Assembly: GCF_000739735.1 (NCBI RefSeq)
Contig: NZ_BBJF01000017.1
Coordinates: forward strand, 147,908 to 211,907
Source of the DNA: Paraburkholderia ginsengisoli NBRC 100965
GTDB taxonomy: Bacteria; Pseudomonadota; Gammaproteobacteria; Burkholderiales; Burkholderiaceae
DNA: 64,000 nt
Direction of reading: 5' to 3'
The translations under genes were made by a program, and so were the position numbers. Below the pieces are notes generated by a model. That model was not told where the DNA came from. It saw only the letters and a program-made list of their open reading frames with translations, and ran no database searches. Positions 36,793 to 45,738 of the stretch are shown one piece after another. How positions within the stretch are numbered: position 1 is the stretch's first letter; the number at the start of each line of letters is the position of its first letter.

Positions 36793-37455
36793 CTACCAGC
36801 GTGCGTTGAACACGGCGCGCAATTCTTCGAGCGCGGCTTCGTCGAGCGGCGCGGGTCGCGGATTGGTCATCAGCCACAGGCGCGCGGTCTCTTCGAGTTC
36901 TTCGAGCGCATACGAGGCCTGCGCAACCGAACGCTCCCACACCACCGGGCCGAGTCGTTCGAGCAACACGGCGCGAACCGAATCGGCGAGCGCCGCGATC
37001 TGCGCGGCCACTTGCGGATCGCCGGGACGGCGGTAGCGAATCAGCGGGACGTGGCCCACTTTCATCACGTAGTACGGCGTGAGCGGCGGCAGAACGTCCG
37101 CCTCGCTCCACACGCCCGCGAGCGTCAGCGCGACGAGATGCGTCGAATGCGTATGGACGACGCCGCGCGCTTCGTGGTTGCGCGCATAGATGCCGCGATG
37201 CAGCGCCAGTGTCTTCGACGGCTTGCCGCCCGACACCGCGTTACCGTCGAAATCGACCTTCGCGATATCGGCGGGATCGAGCCGGCCGAGGCACGCATCG
37301 GTCGGCGTGATCAGCCAGCCGTCGTCGAGCCGCGCGCTGATATTGCCGGCGGTGCCCACCGTATAGCCCCGTTGATAGAGGCTCGCGCCGCTCACGCAGA
37401 TTTCCTCGCGCACGCGGGCTTCGTTGCTCGTGTGGAGGGCGGGCGTGCCGGTCAT
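36793..37455 (-). CDS. otnC: 3-oxo-tetronate 4-phosphate decarboxylase
   Basis: A 220-residue class II aldolase-family enzyme. Zinc ligands are seen in VVHTHSTH (His101, His103), and the phosphate-binding GTAGNIS (34-40) is intact. OtnC decarboxylates 3-oxo-tetronate 4-phosphate to dihydroxyacetone phosphate. The ATGA overlap with otnK supports tight coupling of kinase and decarboxylase. A plain L-fuculose/ribulose-phosphate aldolase is excluded mainly by context. Confidence 0.88.
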   Translation of the reverse strand: MTGTPALHTSNEARVREEICVSGASLYQRGYTVGTAGNISARLDDGWLITPTDACLGRLDPADIAKVDFDGNAVSGGKPSKTLALHRGIYARNHEARGVVHTHSTHLVALTLAGVWSEADVLPPLTPYYVMKVGHVPLIRYRRPGDPQVAAQIAALADSVRAVLLERLGPVVWERSVAQASYALEELEETARLWLMTNPRPAPLDEAALEELRAVFNARW

Positions 37456-38774
37456 TGCGCGGCTCCGTCGAGACTGTCGAGTTGGCGCAGCGCCTTCTCG
37501 AAGAAATCGGTCGTGCCGAAGTTGCCGGATTTGAGCGCAAGCGCGAGCGGCTCGGCGCCGGTCGTCGCTGTGGCCGGCACGCCGGGATCGATCTGCGCGC
37601 CGATGCGCAACGTGTGCACGTCGAGTGCCTGCACGACCGCGCCCGAGGTCTCGCCGCCCGCCACGACGAACTTGCGCACGCCGCGCTCGTGCAGGCCGCG
37701 CGCGATCGCCGCCAGCGTCGCTTCGACCAGATGCCCCGCTTCGTTGACGCCGAGTTCGCGCTGCACCGCCTTGACTTCGTCGGGCGTCGCGGTTGCGTAG
37801 ATCAGCATCGGCTCGGCGCGCTCCAGATGCGTCTGCGCAAATGCGAGTGCCTGTTCGACGACGGCTTCGCCGCGCGCCACCGCCAGCGGATCGATACGGA
37901 ACGCCGGCCGGCTCGCGCGCCATTCAGCGACCTGCGCGTTGGTCGCTTTCGACGCGCTGCCCGCCAGCACCGCCGACAAGCCTTCGACACGCGGCAGCTG
38001 CGCGGCGTCGGCCTGCTCCGCGAGCAGGCCCGCGCGCCGGAAGTTGGCCGGCAAGCCGAGCGCGACGCCCGAGCCGCCGGTGATCAGAGTGAGGTCCGCA
38101 CACGCTTCGCCGAGCACGTGCAGATCGGCGTCGGACACCGCATCGGCAATCGCCATGCGCACGCCGTCGTTGCGTAGCGCGTCGAACGAAGCGCGCACGC
38201 TCGCCACGCCTTTGGCCACCGCGTCGTAACGCACGAGGCCCACTTTCGATTGCGTCTGTCGTTGCAGCACGCGCACGAGGTTCGCGTCGCGCATCGGCGT
38301 GAGCGGATGGTTTTCCATGCCCGACTCGTTGAGCAGCACGTCGCCGACGAACAGATGGCCGCGAAAGATTGTGCGGCCGTTCTCCGGAAACGCCGGGCAG
38401 GCAATCGTAAAGGCGCCGGCGTTAGCACCGTCGGCGCTCAGCGCGTCGAGCAACGCATCGGTTACCTGGCCGATGTTGCCCGCGTCGGTCGAATCGAACG
38501 TCGAGCAATACTTGAAGAAGAACTGGCGGCAGCCCTGCGCGCGCAGCCATTGCAGCGCGGCGAGCGATTGCGCGACCGCATCGGCGGCGGGAATGGTGCG
38601 CGACTTCAGCGCGACCACCAGCGCGTCGGCCTCGATCGTGTCGTTCGACTCCGGCACGCCGATCGTCTGCACCGTGCGCATGCCGCCGCGCACCAGCATG
38701 TTGGCGAGATCGGTCGCGCCGGTGAAGTCGTCGGCGATGCAGCCGAGCAGCGCGCGTTGAGTGGTAGCCGTCAT
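37452..38774 (-). CDS. otnK: 3-oxo-tetronate kinase
   Basis: A 440-residue four-carbon acid sugar kinase (former DUF1537). The N-terminal domain opens with LLGCIADDFTGATDLANMLV, with the DDFTG motif that binds substrate, and continues FFFKYCSTFDSTDAGNIG. The C-terminal nucleotide-binding half has KFVVAGGETSGAVV. It phosphorylates 3-oxo-tetronate at C4. Neighbours on both sides belong to the same pathway. Confidence 0.92.
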   Translation of the reverse strand: MTATTQRALLGCIADDFTGATDLANMLVRGGMRTVQTIGVPESNDTIEADALVVALKSRTIPAADAVAQSLAALQWLRAQGCRQFFFKYCSTFDSTDAGNIGQVTDALLDALSADGANAGAFTIACPAFPENGRTIFRGHLFVGDVLLNESGMENHPLTPMRDANLVRVLQRQTQSKVGLVRYDAVAKGVASVRASFDALRNDGVRMAIADAVSDADLHVLGEACADLTLITGGSGVALGLPANFRRAGLLAEQADAAQLPRVEGLSAVLAGSASKATNAQVAEWRASRPAFRIDPLAVARGEAVVEQALAFAQTHLERAEPMLIYATATPDEVKAVQRELGVNEAGHLVEATLAAIARGLHERGVRKFVVAGGETSGAVVQALDVHTLRIGAQIDPGVPATATTGAEPLALALKSGNFGTTDFFEKALRQLDSLDGAAQ

Positions 38775-38789
38775 GATTCGCTCTCCTGC

Positions 38790-39680
38790 TTACTTCGCCG
38801 CCGGCACGTCGATGCCGGGGAAAATCTTGATCACCGCGGAATCGTCCTCGCCGCCGTGGCCGGCCGTGGACGCCATCATGAACATCTGGTGCGCCGCCGC
38901 CGACAACGGCAGCGGGAATTTCGAGCGGCGCGCGGTATCGAGCACAAGCCCGAGATCCTTGACGAAAATATCGACCGCCGACAACGGCGTGTAATCGCCG
39001 TTGAGAATGTGCGGCACGCGGTTCTCGAACATCCACGAATTGCCCGCGCTGTGCGTGATCACCTCATACAGCGCGTCGGGATCGACGCCTTCGCGCAAAC
39101 CGAGCGCCATCGCCTCGGCGGCCACCGCGATATGCACGCCGGCCAGCAACTGGTTGATGATCTTCACTTTCGATCCGGCGCCATGCGCCGAACCGAGGCG
39201 ATACACCTTGCCGGCCATCGCCGCGAGCACGTCCTCGCACGCGGCATAGGCGGCAGCGGGCCCGGAGGTCATCATCGTCATCTCGCCGGACGCGGCGCGC
39301 GCCGCGCCGCCCGACACCGGCGCGTCGAGCATCTGCAAACCGGCTGCTTCGATCCGCTTGCCGAGGTCGATCGCGAAGTCCGGCGCGACCGTCGCGCTCG
39401 CGATCACCACGCCGCCCTTCTTCATGGCTGTCACCGCACCCTGTTCGCCGAACAGCACGGCTTCAGTTTGGGCGGCATTCACGACCAGCGTGACGACCAA
39501 TTCACACTGCGCGCCAAGCTCGGCGGGCGTCGCGCAACCCACGCCGCCTTCGGCGACGAACGCCTGCAACACCTCGCTGCGCAGATCGCATGCGTGGACC
39601 CGAAAACCCGCGCGCAACAGCGAGCGCGCGACACCCAGGCCCATTGCACCAAGACCGATGACACCGACATTTCTGGACAT
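38790..39680 (-). CDS. ltnD: L-threonate dehydrogenase
   Basis: A 296-residue beta-hydroxyacid dehydrogenase. NAD-binding motif GLGAMGLG (9-16), substrate motif DAPVSGGAARAASG and catalytic Lys in GSKVKIINQLLAG are present. LtnD oxidises L-threonate to 2-oxo-L-threonate, which enters the same OtnI-OtnK-OtnC route. It is the first enzyme gene after the regulator. Tartronate semialdehyde reductase is the closest look-alike, but context favours LtnD. Confidence 0.9.
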   Translation of the reverse strand: MSRNVGVIGLGAMGLGVARSLLRAGFRVHACDLRSEVLQAFVAEGGVGCATPAELGAQCELVVTLVVNAAQTEAVLFGEQGAVTAMKKGGVVIASATVAPDFAIDLGKRIEAAGLQMLDAPVSGGAARAASGEMTMMTSGPAAAYAACEDVLAAMAGKVYRLGSAHGAGSKVKIINQLLAGVHIAVAAEAMALGLREGVDPDALYEVITHSAGNSWMFENRVPHILNGDYTPLSAVDIFVKDLGLVLDTARRSKFPLPLSAAAHQMFMMASTAGHGGEDDSAVIKIFPGIDVPAAK

Positions 39681-39764
39681 GCTTGACCTCTACCAATTCG
39701 TTATGCGTGCGTGCCCGGCGACGCGGCGCGCCCCGGACCCATTCCGGCCCGCAGGCCGGCGAAC

Positions 39765-40469
39765 TCAGCAAATACCCGCTTCGGCGAGCCGCCGGGCGGC
39801 GTTGTACATATGCGTGCGCGCCGCGTTGCGCGCCGCCATCGGATCGCCCGCGCGAATCGCGGCCGCGATGGCCGCGTGCTCTTCGCGCACCTGACGCGAG
39901 AAGTCCTCGCGCAACGCTTCGTTGCGGCGCGTCACGACCGTGCCGGCTTCCAGGTATTGATTGAGAAACGTGAGCGTCTTGAGGAAATACGGGTTGCCGG
40001 TGGCCGCCGCGATCGCGCGATGGAACGCGACGTCTTCGGCGACACCCTCCTCGCCTTCGGCCACCGCCTGCTCGATGCGGGCGAGCGCCGCGTCGATCGC
40101 CGCCATCTCGGCGTCACTGCGGCGCATCGCGGCTTCCGAGGCGACTTCGGCCTCGATCGCGCGACGCAGCGCGAGAATCTGCACCACCGAGCCGGGTTCG
40201 GCCGCTTCCGCGAAATCGATGCGCAGCGGCCGCACCGTGCCATGCGCCGCGACGAATACGCCACTGCCTTGGCGCGGCTCGACCACGCCCTCGTTCTTCA
40301 GCCGCGAGATCGCCTCGCGGATCACCGTGCGGCTCACGCCAAACTGCTGCGCCAGCACGGCCTCGGTCGGCAACTTGCCGCCGCGCTCGAACGTGCCTTT
40401 GTCGATCTGCTTCAGAAGCTGCTGGGCGACCGTGTCGCTCATCGCGCGAGCAGGAATCTTGTCGAACAT
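39765..40469 (-). CDS. GntR/FadR-family regulator of the tetronate operon
   Basis: A 234-residue regulator with an N-terminal winged helix (LPTEAVLAQQFGVSRTVIREAI, about 33-54; the recognition part VSRTVIREAISRLKNEGVVE) and a C-terminal all-helical FCD ligand domain starting near 95, with the metal-site Asp/His pattern (EDVAFHRAIAAATGN). It is the first gene in the cluster, 84 bases before ltnD, and likely represses it until threonate, erythronate or a derivative binds. Confidence 0.9.
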   Translation of the reverse strand: MFDKIPARAMSDTVAQQLLKQIDKGTFERGGKLPTEAVLAQQFGVSRTVIREAISRLKNEGVVEPRQGSGVFVAAHGTVRPLRIDFAEAAEPGSVVQILALRRAIEAEVASEAAMRRSDAEMAAIDAALARIEQAVAEGEEGVAEDVAFHRAIAAATGNPYFLKTLTFLNQYLEAGTVVTRRNEALREDFSRQVREEHAAIAAAIRAGDPMAARNAARTHMYNAARRLAEAGIC

Positions 40470-40564
40470 CGAAGCCTCGATTGATCATGTTATCGGGTCA
40501 TCATACAAATTTTGCATGCAGACTGCATCCGCGCAAACCCTGGTATTGCCGGTCAAATCCGCGT

Positions 40565-40579
40565 CGATTTGGCGAATCG
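40565..40579. promoter_or_regulatory. Inverted repeat before the IclR gene
   Basis: CGATT-TGGCG-AATCG, perfect five-base arms, lies about 98 bases before the start of the PcaR-like gene. CGAT/AATCG is the core of PcaR-type sites, so autoregulation is possible. Arms this short can arise by chance. Confidence 0.35.
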
Positions 40580-40676
40580 CAAAGGCTTAAGCTATCGTCA
40601 CGCCTTTGCGCAACCGCACGCCGCGTGAACCGTCGCGGCGCCGGCGCAGTTTCCTCGAACGCATCCTTCAAGGCCC

Positions 40677-41501
40677 ATGAGCAAAGCCCTGCCGCCGTCT
40701 TCCGCCGTGCCCGCCAGCGCCGAACCGGCCCCGGACAAACCGGGCGACTCGTATGTGCAGTCGTTCGCGCGGGGCCTCGCGGTCATCCGCGCGTTCGACG
40801 CGACGCGCCCCGAACAGACGCTCACCGACGTCGCCGCCGCGACCGGCCTCACGCGCGCCGGCGCGCGCCGCATTCTGCTGACGCTGCAAACGCTCGGCTA
40901 CGTGGAGGCCGAGGGGCGCCTGTTCCGTCTCACGCCGAAAATTCTCGACCTCGGCTTCGCGTATCTGACGTCGATGCCGTTCTGGAATCTCGCCGAGCCG
41001 GTGATGGAGAGCCTGTCGGCGCAAGTGCACGAGAGCTGCTCGGCGGCCGTGCTCGACCGCACCGAGATCGTCTACGTGCTGCGCGTGCCGACCCACAAGA
41101 TCATGACGATCAACCTGTCGATCGGCAGCCGGCTGCCCGCGTATTGCACGTCGATGGGCCGCGTGCTGCTGTCCGCGCTCGACGACGAAGCGCTCGACGC
41201 GACGCTCGGCTCGACGCCGCTCTACGCGCACACGCCGCGTACGGTGACCGACAAGGAAGAGCTGAAGAGATTGATCGCGCAGGTGCGCCGCCAGGGATGG
41301 GCGATCGTCGATCAGGAACTGGAAGGCGGGTTGATCTCGCTGTCCGCGCCGATCCGCAATCGTCAGGGGCGCGTGATCGCGGCGATGAACATCAGCGGCA
41401 ACGCGCAGCGCAATTCGGCGAAGCAGATGGTGAAGGCGTTTCTGGAGCCGTTGCAGCAGGCCGCGCAAACGGTGTCTGAGATGGTGGCGCGGCGGGGCTA
41501 G
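40677..41501 (+). CDS. IclR-family regulator, PcaR/PobR-like
   Basis: A 274-residue regulator. The winged helix begins after SYVQSFARGLAVIRAFDA (about 22-39) with LTDVAAATGLTRAGARRILLTLQTLGYV. The effector domain contains SCSAAVLDRTEIVYVLRV, LPAYCTSMGRVLLSAL and GWAIVDQELEGGLISLSAPI. These traits match the beta-ketoadipate regulator group. It lies 7.6 kb from pcaF, whose upstream region carries suitable repeats, so control of pcaF is plausible. The tetronate operon is an alternative target. Confidence 0.87.
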   Translation: MSKALPPSSAVPASAEPAPDKPGDSYVQSFARGLAVIRAFDATRPEQTLTDVAAATGLTRAGARRILLTLQTLGYVEAEGRLFRLTPKILDLGFAYLTSMPFWNLAEPVMESLSAQVHESCSAAVLDRTEIVYVLRVPTHKIMTINLSIGSRLPAYCTSMGRVLLSALDDEALDATLGSTPLYAHTPRTVTDKEELKRLIAQVRRQGWAIVDQELEGGLISLSAPIRNRQGRVIAAMNISGNAQRNSAKQMVKAFLEPLQQAAQTVSEMVARRG

Positions 41502-41566
41502 GGGTGGCCTTTTGGTGTGGCGGAGCGTGATGAAGGCGCGCGTTACTGGCGCGCGCCTCTCGTCGA

Positions 41567-42877
41567 TCAATCAATCGCTTCGTTCGCCGTCTCCTTGAGC
41601 ATCGACACCGCAATCAGCGACACCACCACGCACGCGGCCACATAACCGGCGGGCGCCAGCTTGCTGCCGGTCAGCCGGATCAGCCACGTCGCGACCAGCT
41701 GCGCGGTCCCGCCGAACAGGCACACGCTCACCGCGTACGCGATCGAAATGCCGGTGGCGCGCACGCGCCGCGGAAACGACTCGCACATCAACGCGAATTC
41801 CGACGCCGAGCCCATCGAATAGAACACCAGCATCAGCGCCGTCAGCGACATCACGACGGACAGTTGCGGGAAGCGGTTCATCAGCATGAAGGCCGGAAAC
41901 AGCAGCACGACCAGCACGCCACGGCCGATGAGGATCGGCCGCTTGCGGCTGCCGATGCGGTCGGACACGAGGCCGAACAGCGGACACGTGATTAGCATCA
42001 CGAAGCCCGACGCGACGCCGACCAGCATCGACAGCGACATCGGCAGGCCGAGCGTGTGGATCGCGTAGGTCGGCATGTAGAACGTGAGGATGTAGGTCGA
42101 GACCGTGCCGCCCATCACCGTCAGCGTGATCAGCACGAGCGGGCGCAGATGCGCGGTGAAGAGTTCGTGCAGCACGCCGCGCTCGATCGCGTGGCCGTGC
42201 GCGCTGGACGTGTCGTCGGCGAGACGGCGGCGCAGGTAGATGCCGACCGGCGCGATCAGCACGCCGAGCAGAAACGGCACGCGCCAGCCCCAGCTTTCCA
42301 GCGCTTCCTTCGACAACGCCGCCGACAGCGCGGCCGCAATCCCCGCGCCCATCAGCGCCGCGCCGCCTTGCGTCGCCAGTTGCCAGCTCGCGCGAAAACC
42401 GCGCCGCGTGCCACCGCCCTGTTCGAGCAGCGTCGACGTGGCCGCGCCGAACTCGCCGCCTTGCGAGAAGCCTTGCACGAGACGCGCGAACACGATCAGC
42501 AACGGCGCGGCGAGACCGATCCGCGCGTAGGTCGGCGTGAGCGCAATCAGACCGGTGCTCGCCGCCATCAGCATGATGGTCAGATTGAGCGCGGCCTTGC
42601 GGCCCTTGCGGTCCGCGTACACGCCGAGCAGCACGCTGCCGAGCGGCCGCGTGATGAAGCCCGCCGCGAACGTCGCGACGGAGAGCAACAACGACGTGGT
42701 CGGGTCCGTCGACGGAAAAAACAGCCTGCCGATAATCACCGCGAAAAAGCCGTACACGGTGAAGTCGAAGAATTCGAGCCAGTTGCCGATCACCGCCGCG
42801 GCGACCGCGCCGCGGCTGGAGATGCGGTTCTTGCCCGCGGCGTTGACAGTGCGCGCCGCCTCGGTGGTGGTGTTCAT
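41567..42877 (-). CDS. MFS transporter, metabolite:H+ symporter (MHS) family
   Basis: A 436-residue transporter with 12 helices. The MHS marks are GNWLEFFDFTVYGFFA in helix 1, GSVLLGVYADRKGRKAAL between helices 2 and 3, and QGFSQGGEFGAATSTLLE in helix 4. This family carries citrate, alpha-ketoglutarate, proline/betaine, shikimate and aromatic acids. It lies downstream of an M20 amidohydrolase gene in the same direction, 48 bases apart, and probably imports that enzyme's substrate. Confidence 0.92.
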   Translation of the reverse strand: MNTTTEAARTVNAAGKNRISSRGAVAAAVIGNWLEFFDFTVYGFFAVIIGRLFFPSTDPTTSLLLSVATFAAGFITRPLGSVLLGVYADRKGRKAALNLTIMLMAASTGLIALTPTYARIGLAAPLLIVFARLVQGFSQGGEFGAATSTLLEQGGGTRRGFRASWQLATQGGAALMGAGIAAALSAALSKEALESWGWRVPFLLGVLIAPVGIYLRRRLADDTSSAHGHAIERGVLHELFTAHLRPLVLITLTVMGGTVSTYILTFYMPTYAIHTLGLPMSLSMLVGVASGFVMLITCPLFGLVSDRIGSRKRPILIGRGVLVVLLFPAFMLMNRFPQLSVVMSLTALMLVFYSMGSASEFALMCESFPRRVRATGISIAYAVSVCLFGGTAQLVATWLIRLTGSKLAPAGYVAACVVVSLIAVSMLKETANEAID

Positions 42878-42925
42878 CGTGTGGTCTCTTTCGTCGTTAT
42901 GTCAGCAGGTAGCGCCTGGTCAGGA

Positions 42926-44116
42926 TCACTGCCCCAGGTATCGCTCCACCAGCCGCGTCCAGAATGCCGCGCCGACCGGCAGATTGCGATCGTTGAAATC
43001 GTAGTGCGGGTTGTGCACCATGCAGGCGTCCTCGCCCACGCCGTTGCCGATCCGCAGGAACGTGCCGGGCCGCTTTTGCAGCATGAACGCGAAGTCTTCG
43101 CTGCCCATCAGGATGTCGGTCTGCGCGACCACCTTGTCGTCGCCGACCAGTTCGCGCGCCACCTGCACCGCGAAATCCGTTTCGGCATCCGAATTAACCA
43201 CCACCGGATAGCCTTCGATGTACTCGACCACCGCCTTGCCGCCATAGCTCGCGGCCTGGGTTTCGGCGAGCTCGGTAATGCGCTTCTTCAGCAGCGCGCG
43301 CACTTCGGGGCTGAACGAACGCACGCTCAGTTCCAGTTTCGCGCTGCTCGAAATCACGTTGTTCGCGGTGCCCGCGTGCATCGAGCCCACCGTCACCACC
43401 GCCGGCTGCGACGGGTCGACGTTGCGCGCGACGATCGTCTGCAACGCCATCACGATGCTCGCCGCGACCACGACCGGATCGACCGTCAGATGCGGACGCG
43501 CCGCGTGACCGCCGACACCTTCGATCGTGATGATCGCCTTGTCCCCCGCCGACATGAACGGGCCCTTGCGAAACAGCAGCACGCCCGGTTCCGCGCCCGG
43601 ATGGTTGTGCACGCCGAACACGGCGTCGCACGGAAAGCGCTCGAACAGGCCGTCTTCGATCATCTTCAGCGCGCCGCTGTCGATCCCGCTTTCTTCCGCC
43701 GGCTGAAAGTACAAATGCACGGTGCCCGAAAAATTGCGCGTGGCCGCGAGGTGTTGCGCGGCGCCAAGCAGCATCGTCGTGTGACCGTCGTGGCCGCACG
43801 CGTGCATCTTGCCGTGCGTGCCGCTCGCATAGGGAAGACCGGTTTGCTCGATGATCGGCAGCGCGTCCATGTCCGCGCGAATACCGATGCTGCGCTTGCC
43901 GTCGCCCACCTTCAGCGTGCCGACCACGCCTGTCTGACCGACTGCGCGCGTGACCTGCCAACCCCATTGCTCAAGCTTCTCCGCGACCAGCGCGCTGGTT
44001 TGCAGTTCCTCGTAGGCCAGTTCGGGATGGTGATGGATGTGATGGCGAATCTCGCGCAGGCTCTGTGCGGCGGATTCCAGGTCGGACACTTCGGTAAAAC
44101 GCGCGGCTTCTTTCAT
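42926..44116 (-). CDS. M20 family metal-dependent amidohydrolase
   Basis: A 396-residue M20D hydrolase like hippurate and N-acyl-amino-acid hydrolases. Metal ligands are visible in MHACGHDGHT and in PAEESG, with HNHPG and later HNPHYDFND. It should cleave an acyl or aroyl amide such as hippurate, indole-3-acetyl-amino acid or acetyl amino acid. It is divergent from a LysR gene (151 bases) and upstream of an MHS transporter, so uptake and hydrolysis are co-regulated. Confidence 0.92.
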   Translation of the reverse strand: MKEAARFTEVSDLESAAQSLREIRHHIHHHPELAYEELQTSALVAEKLEQWGWQVTRAVGQTGVVGTLKVGDGKRSIGIRADMDALPIIEQTGLPYASGTHGKMHACGHDGHTTMLLGAAQHLAATRNFSGTVHLYFQPAEESGIDSGALKMIEDGLFERFPCDAVFGVHNHPGAEPGVLLFRKGPFMSAGDKAIITIEGVGGHAARPHLTVDPVVVAASIVMALQTIVARNVDPSQPAVVTVGSMHAGTANNVISSSAKLELSVRSFSPEVRALLKKRITELAETQAASYGGKAVVEYIEGYPVVVNSDAETDFAVQVARELVGDDKVVAQTDILMGSEDFAFMLQKRPGTFLRIGNGVGEDACMVHNPHYDFNDRNLPVGAAFWTRLVERYLGQ

Positions 44117-44267
44117 TTCGAGGGCTCCATGGGCTCACGCCGCGCAAACTCAGCAATACGTGGCAATACGCGGCAAACAGCCCGCCACTATAGCCACGCC
44201 GTTTTGTTCGAATAAGATGCTATTTTTTTCACCCCGATTAACAAGCCTTATATAGAGGATTACCCTC

Positions 44268-45176
44268 ATGAAACTGCAGCAGTTGCAGGCTTTCGTCGCG
44301 GCCGCGCATCACCGCAGCTTGCGCGCGGCCGCGCGCGAACTCGGCGTCACGCAACCGGCCGTCACGCATACGATCCGCGAGCTCGAAAGCGCGCTGAATG
44401 CGGAACTGATGATGCGCAGCGTGCGCGGCATCGAACTGACCGCATGCGGACTCGCGCTGCTGCCGCGCGCCGAGCAATTGCTGGGCGACATGCGGCGCAC
44501 GGTCGAAGCCGTCGAGCAGGTGAAGGGGGAACTGGCCGGCAAGGTCAGCGTGGGGACCATGCCGTCGATCGCGCTGACCGCGCTGCCGCATGCGGTGTCG
44601 AGCTTTCGCCAGAAGATGCCGCTGGTGAATCTGCATCTGGAAGAGGTGACGATTCCGGATGCGCTCGCGCGTTTGCGCAACGGCGCGCTCGACATCGCCG
44701 CGCTTCATCACGTGCAGGCGCTCGACAGCGATCTGGTGCAGGCGCCGCTCTACTCGACGCAGTTCGTGGTCGCGCTGCGCGCCGGGCATCCGCTCGCGAA
44801 CGTCACGCGGCTCTCCGAGTTGCTCGACGCGGAGTGGATCGCGACCGTCGGCGCCGATCACTTTCCGCACAGCGTGATGATGGCGATGTTCAACACGCAC
44901 GGCTTGCCGGTGCCGAAGCGGCTGCTGCGGGCGCCGTCGTCGTTCGCGGTGACGCTGGGGCTCGTGTCGCAAACCGACGTGATCGGCTGCTTCACGCGGC
45001 CGCTCGCGCAGATGGTCGCGCCGCTCGGCATTCGCGTCGCGCAGATCGAAGACGCGCTGCCGAACTACGATCTCAGCATCATCTCGCGGCGCGATCTGCT
45101 GCCGACGCCGGCGGTGCAGCAGTTCGTGTCGTGTTTGCAGCAGGCGACGCGGGAGAGGCTGGCGGCGATCGAATAA
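44268..45176 (+). CDS. LysR-type regulator of the M20/MHS operon
   Basis: A 302-residue LTTR. The DNA-binding domain is MKLQQLQAFVAAAHHRSL with ELGVTQPAVTHTIRELES, then the effector domain from about 90. It belongs to the CynR/GltC-like majority and resembles TsaR/AbgR-type regulators that control amidohydrolase operons such as abgABT. The divergent layout names the M20 gene as target. The stop is five bases from the convergent phnN stop. Confidence 0.9.
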   Translation: MKLQQLQAFVAAAHHRSLRAAARELGVTQPAVTHTIRELESALNAELMMRSVRGIELTACGLALLPRAEQLLGDMRRTVEAVEQVKGELAGKVSVGTMPSIALTALPHAVSSFRQKMPLVNLHLEEVTIPDALARLRNGALDIAALHHVQALDSDLVQAPLYSTQFVVALRAGHPLANVTRLSELLDAEWIATVGADHFPHSVMMAMFNTHGLPVPKRLLRAPSSFAVTLGLVSQTDVIGCFTRPLAQMVAPLGIRVAQIEDALPNYDLSIISRRDLLPTPAVQQFVSCLQQATRERLAAIE

Positions 45177-45181
45177 ACGTT

Positions 45182-45736
45182 TCAGTGCGCGCTGGCGTGC
45201 GCCTTGAGAAGCTCGATCAACGCATGTCCCGCGTCTTCGAGACGGCCGGAGTTGTCGATCGTCGCGCAGCGAACGCCGTGCGGCAACGAGAACGGCGCGC
45301 GCCGCGCGAGCCGCGCCGCGACCTGCTCGGCCGACTCACGCGCGCGCGCGCCGAGACGCGCTTCGAGAATATGCGGCGCGGCGTCCACGTGCACGACCTC
45401 GGTGTGCGGATAGCGCGCCAACGTGTGCTGCACATGCTGACGCGAACCGTTGACGACCACCGTGCAACCGCGCGCAAGCCACGCGTCGAGTTCGATGCCG
45501 ATGCCATAGCGCAGCGAATGACTCGACCATTCGAGCGCGAACAGACCAAGCACCGAGCGCGCCGCGAACTCTTCGACACTCAGCGCGACATGCACTTCGC
45601 CGTGGCCGCTCGGCCGCGTGATGTAACGATGCGCGAACAGAATCGGCTCGCCCGCGAGGCGCTTGCGCGCGAACTCCAGCAGCGCGTCCTTGCCCGCGCC
45701 GGACGGCCCCATCACATAGATCAAACGACCTGTCAT
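45182..45736 (-). CDS. phnN: Ribose 1,5-bisphosphate phosphokinase
   Basis: A 184-residue guanylate-kinase-fold enzyme. Walker A is GPSGAGKD (10-17), followed by AHRYITRPSGHGEVHVALS and the C-terminal ARLARRAPFSLPHG, as in PhnN. It turns ribose 1,5-bisphosphate into PRPP, clearing the sugar end-product of C-P lyase. It is the third gene of phnF-DUF1045-phnN, separated by two bases from the previous stop. Confidence 0.9.
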   Translation of the reverse strand: MTGRLIYVMGPSGAGKDALLEFARKRLAGEPILFAHRYITRPSGHGEVHVALSVEEFAARSVLGLFALEWSSHSLRYGIGIELDAWLARGCTVVVNGSRQHVQHTLARYPHTEVVHVDAAPHILEARLGARARESAEQVAARLARRAPFSLPHGVRCATIDNSGRLEDAGHALIELLKAHASAH

Positions 45737-45738
45737 GC

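Noticed and set aside
42056..44215. A 719-codon plus-strand open frame across the MHS and M20 genes
   Set aside because: It spans two unrelated minus-strand genes with clear family motifs and has shadow-like composition.
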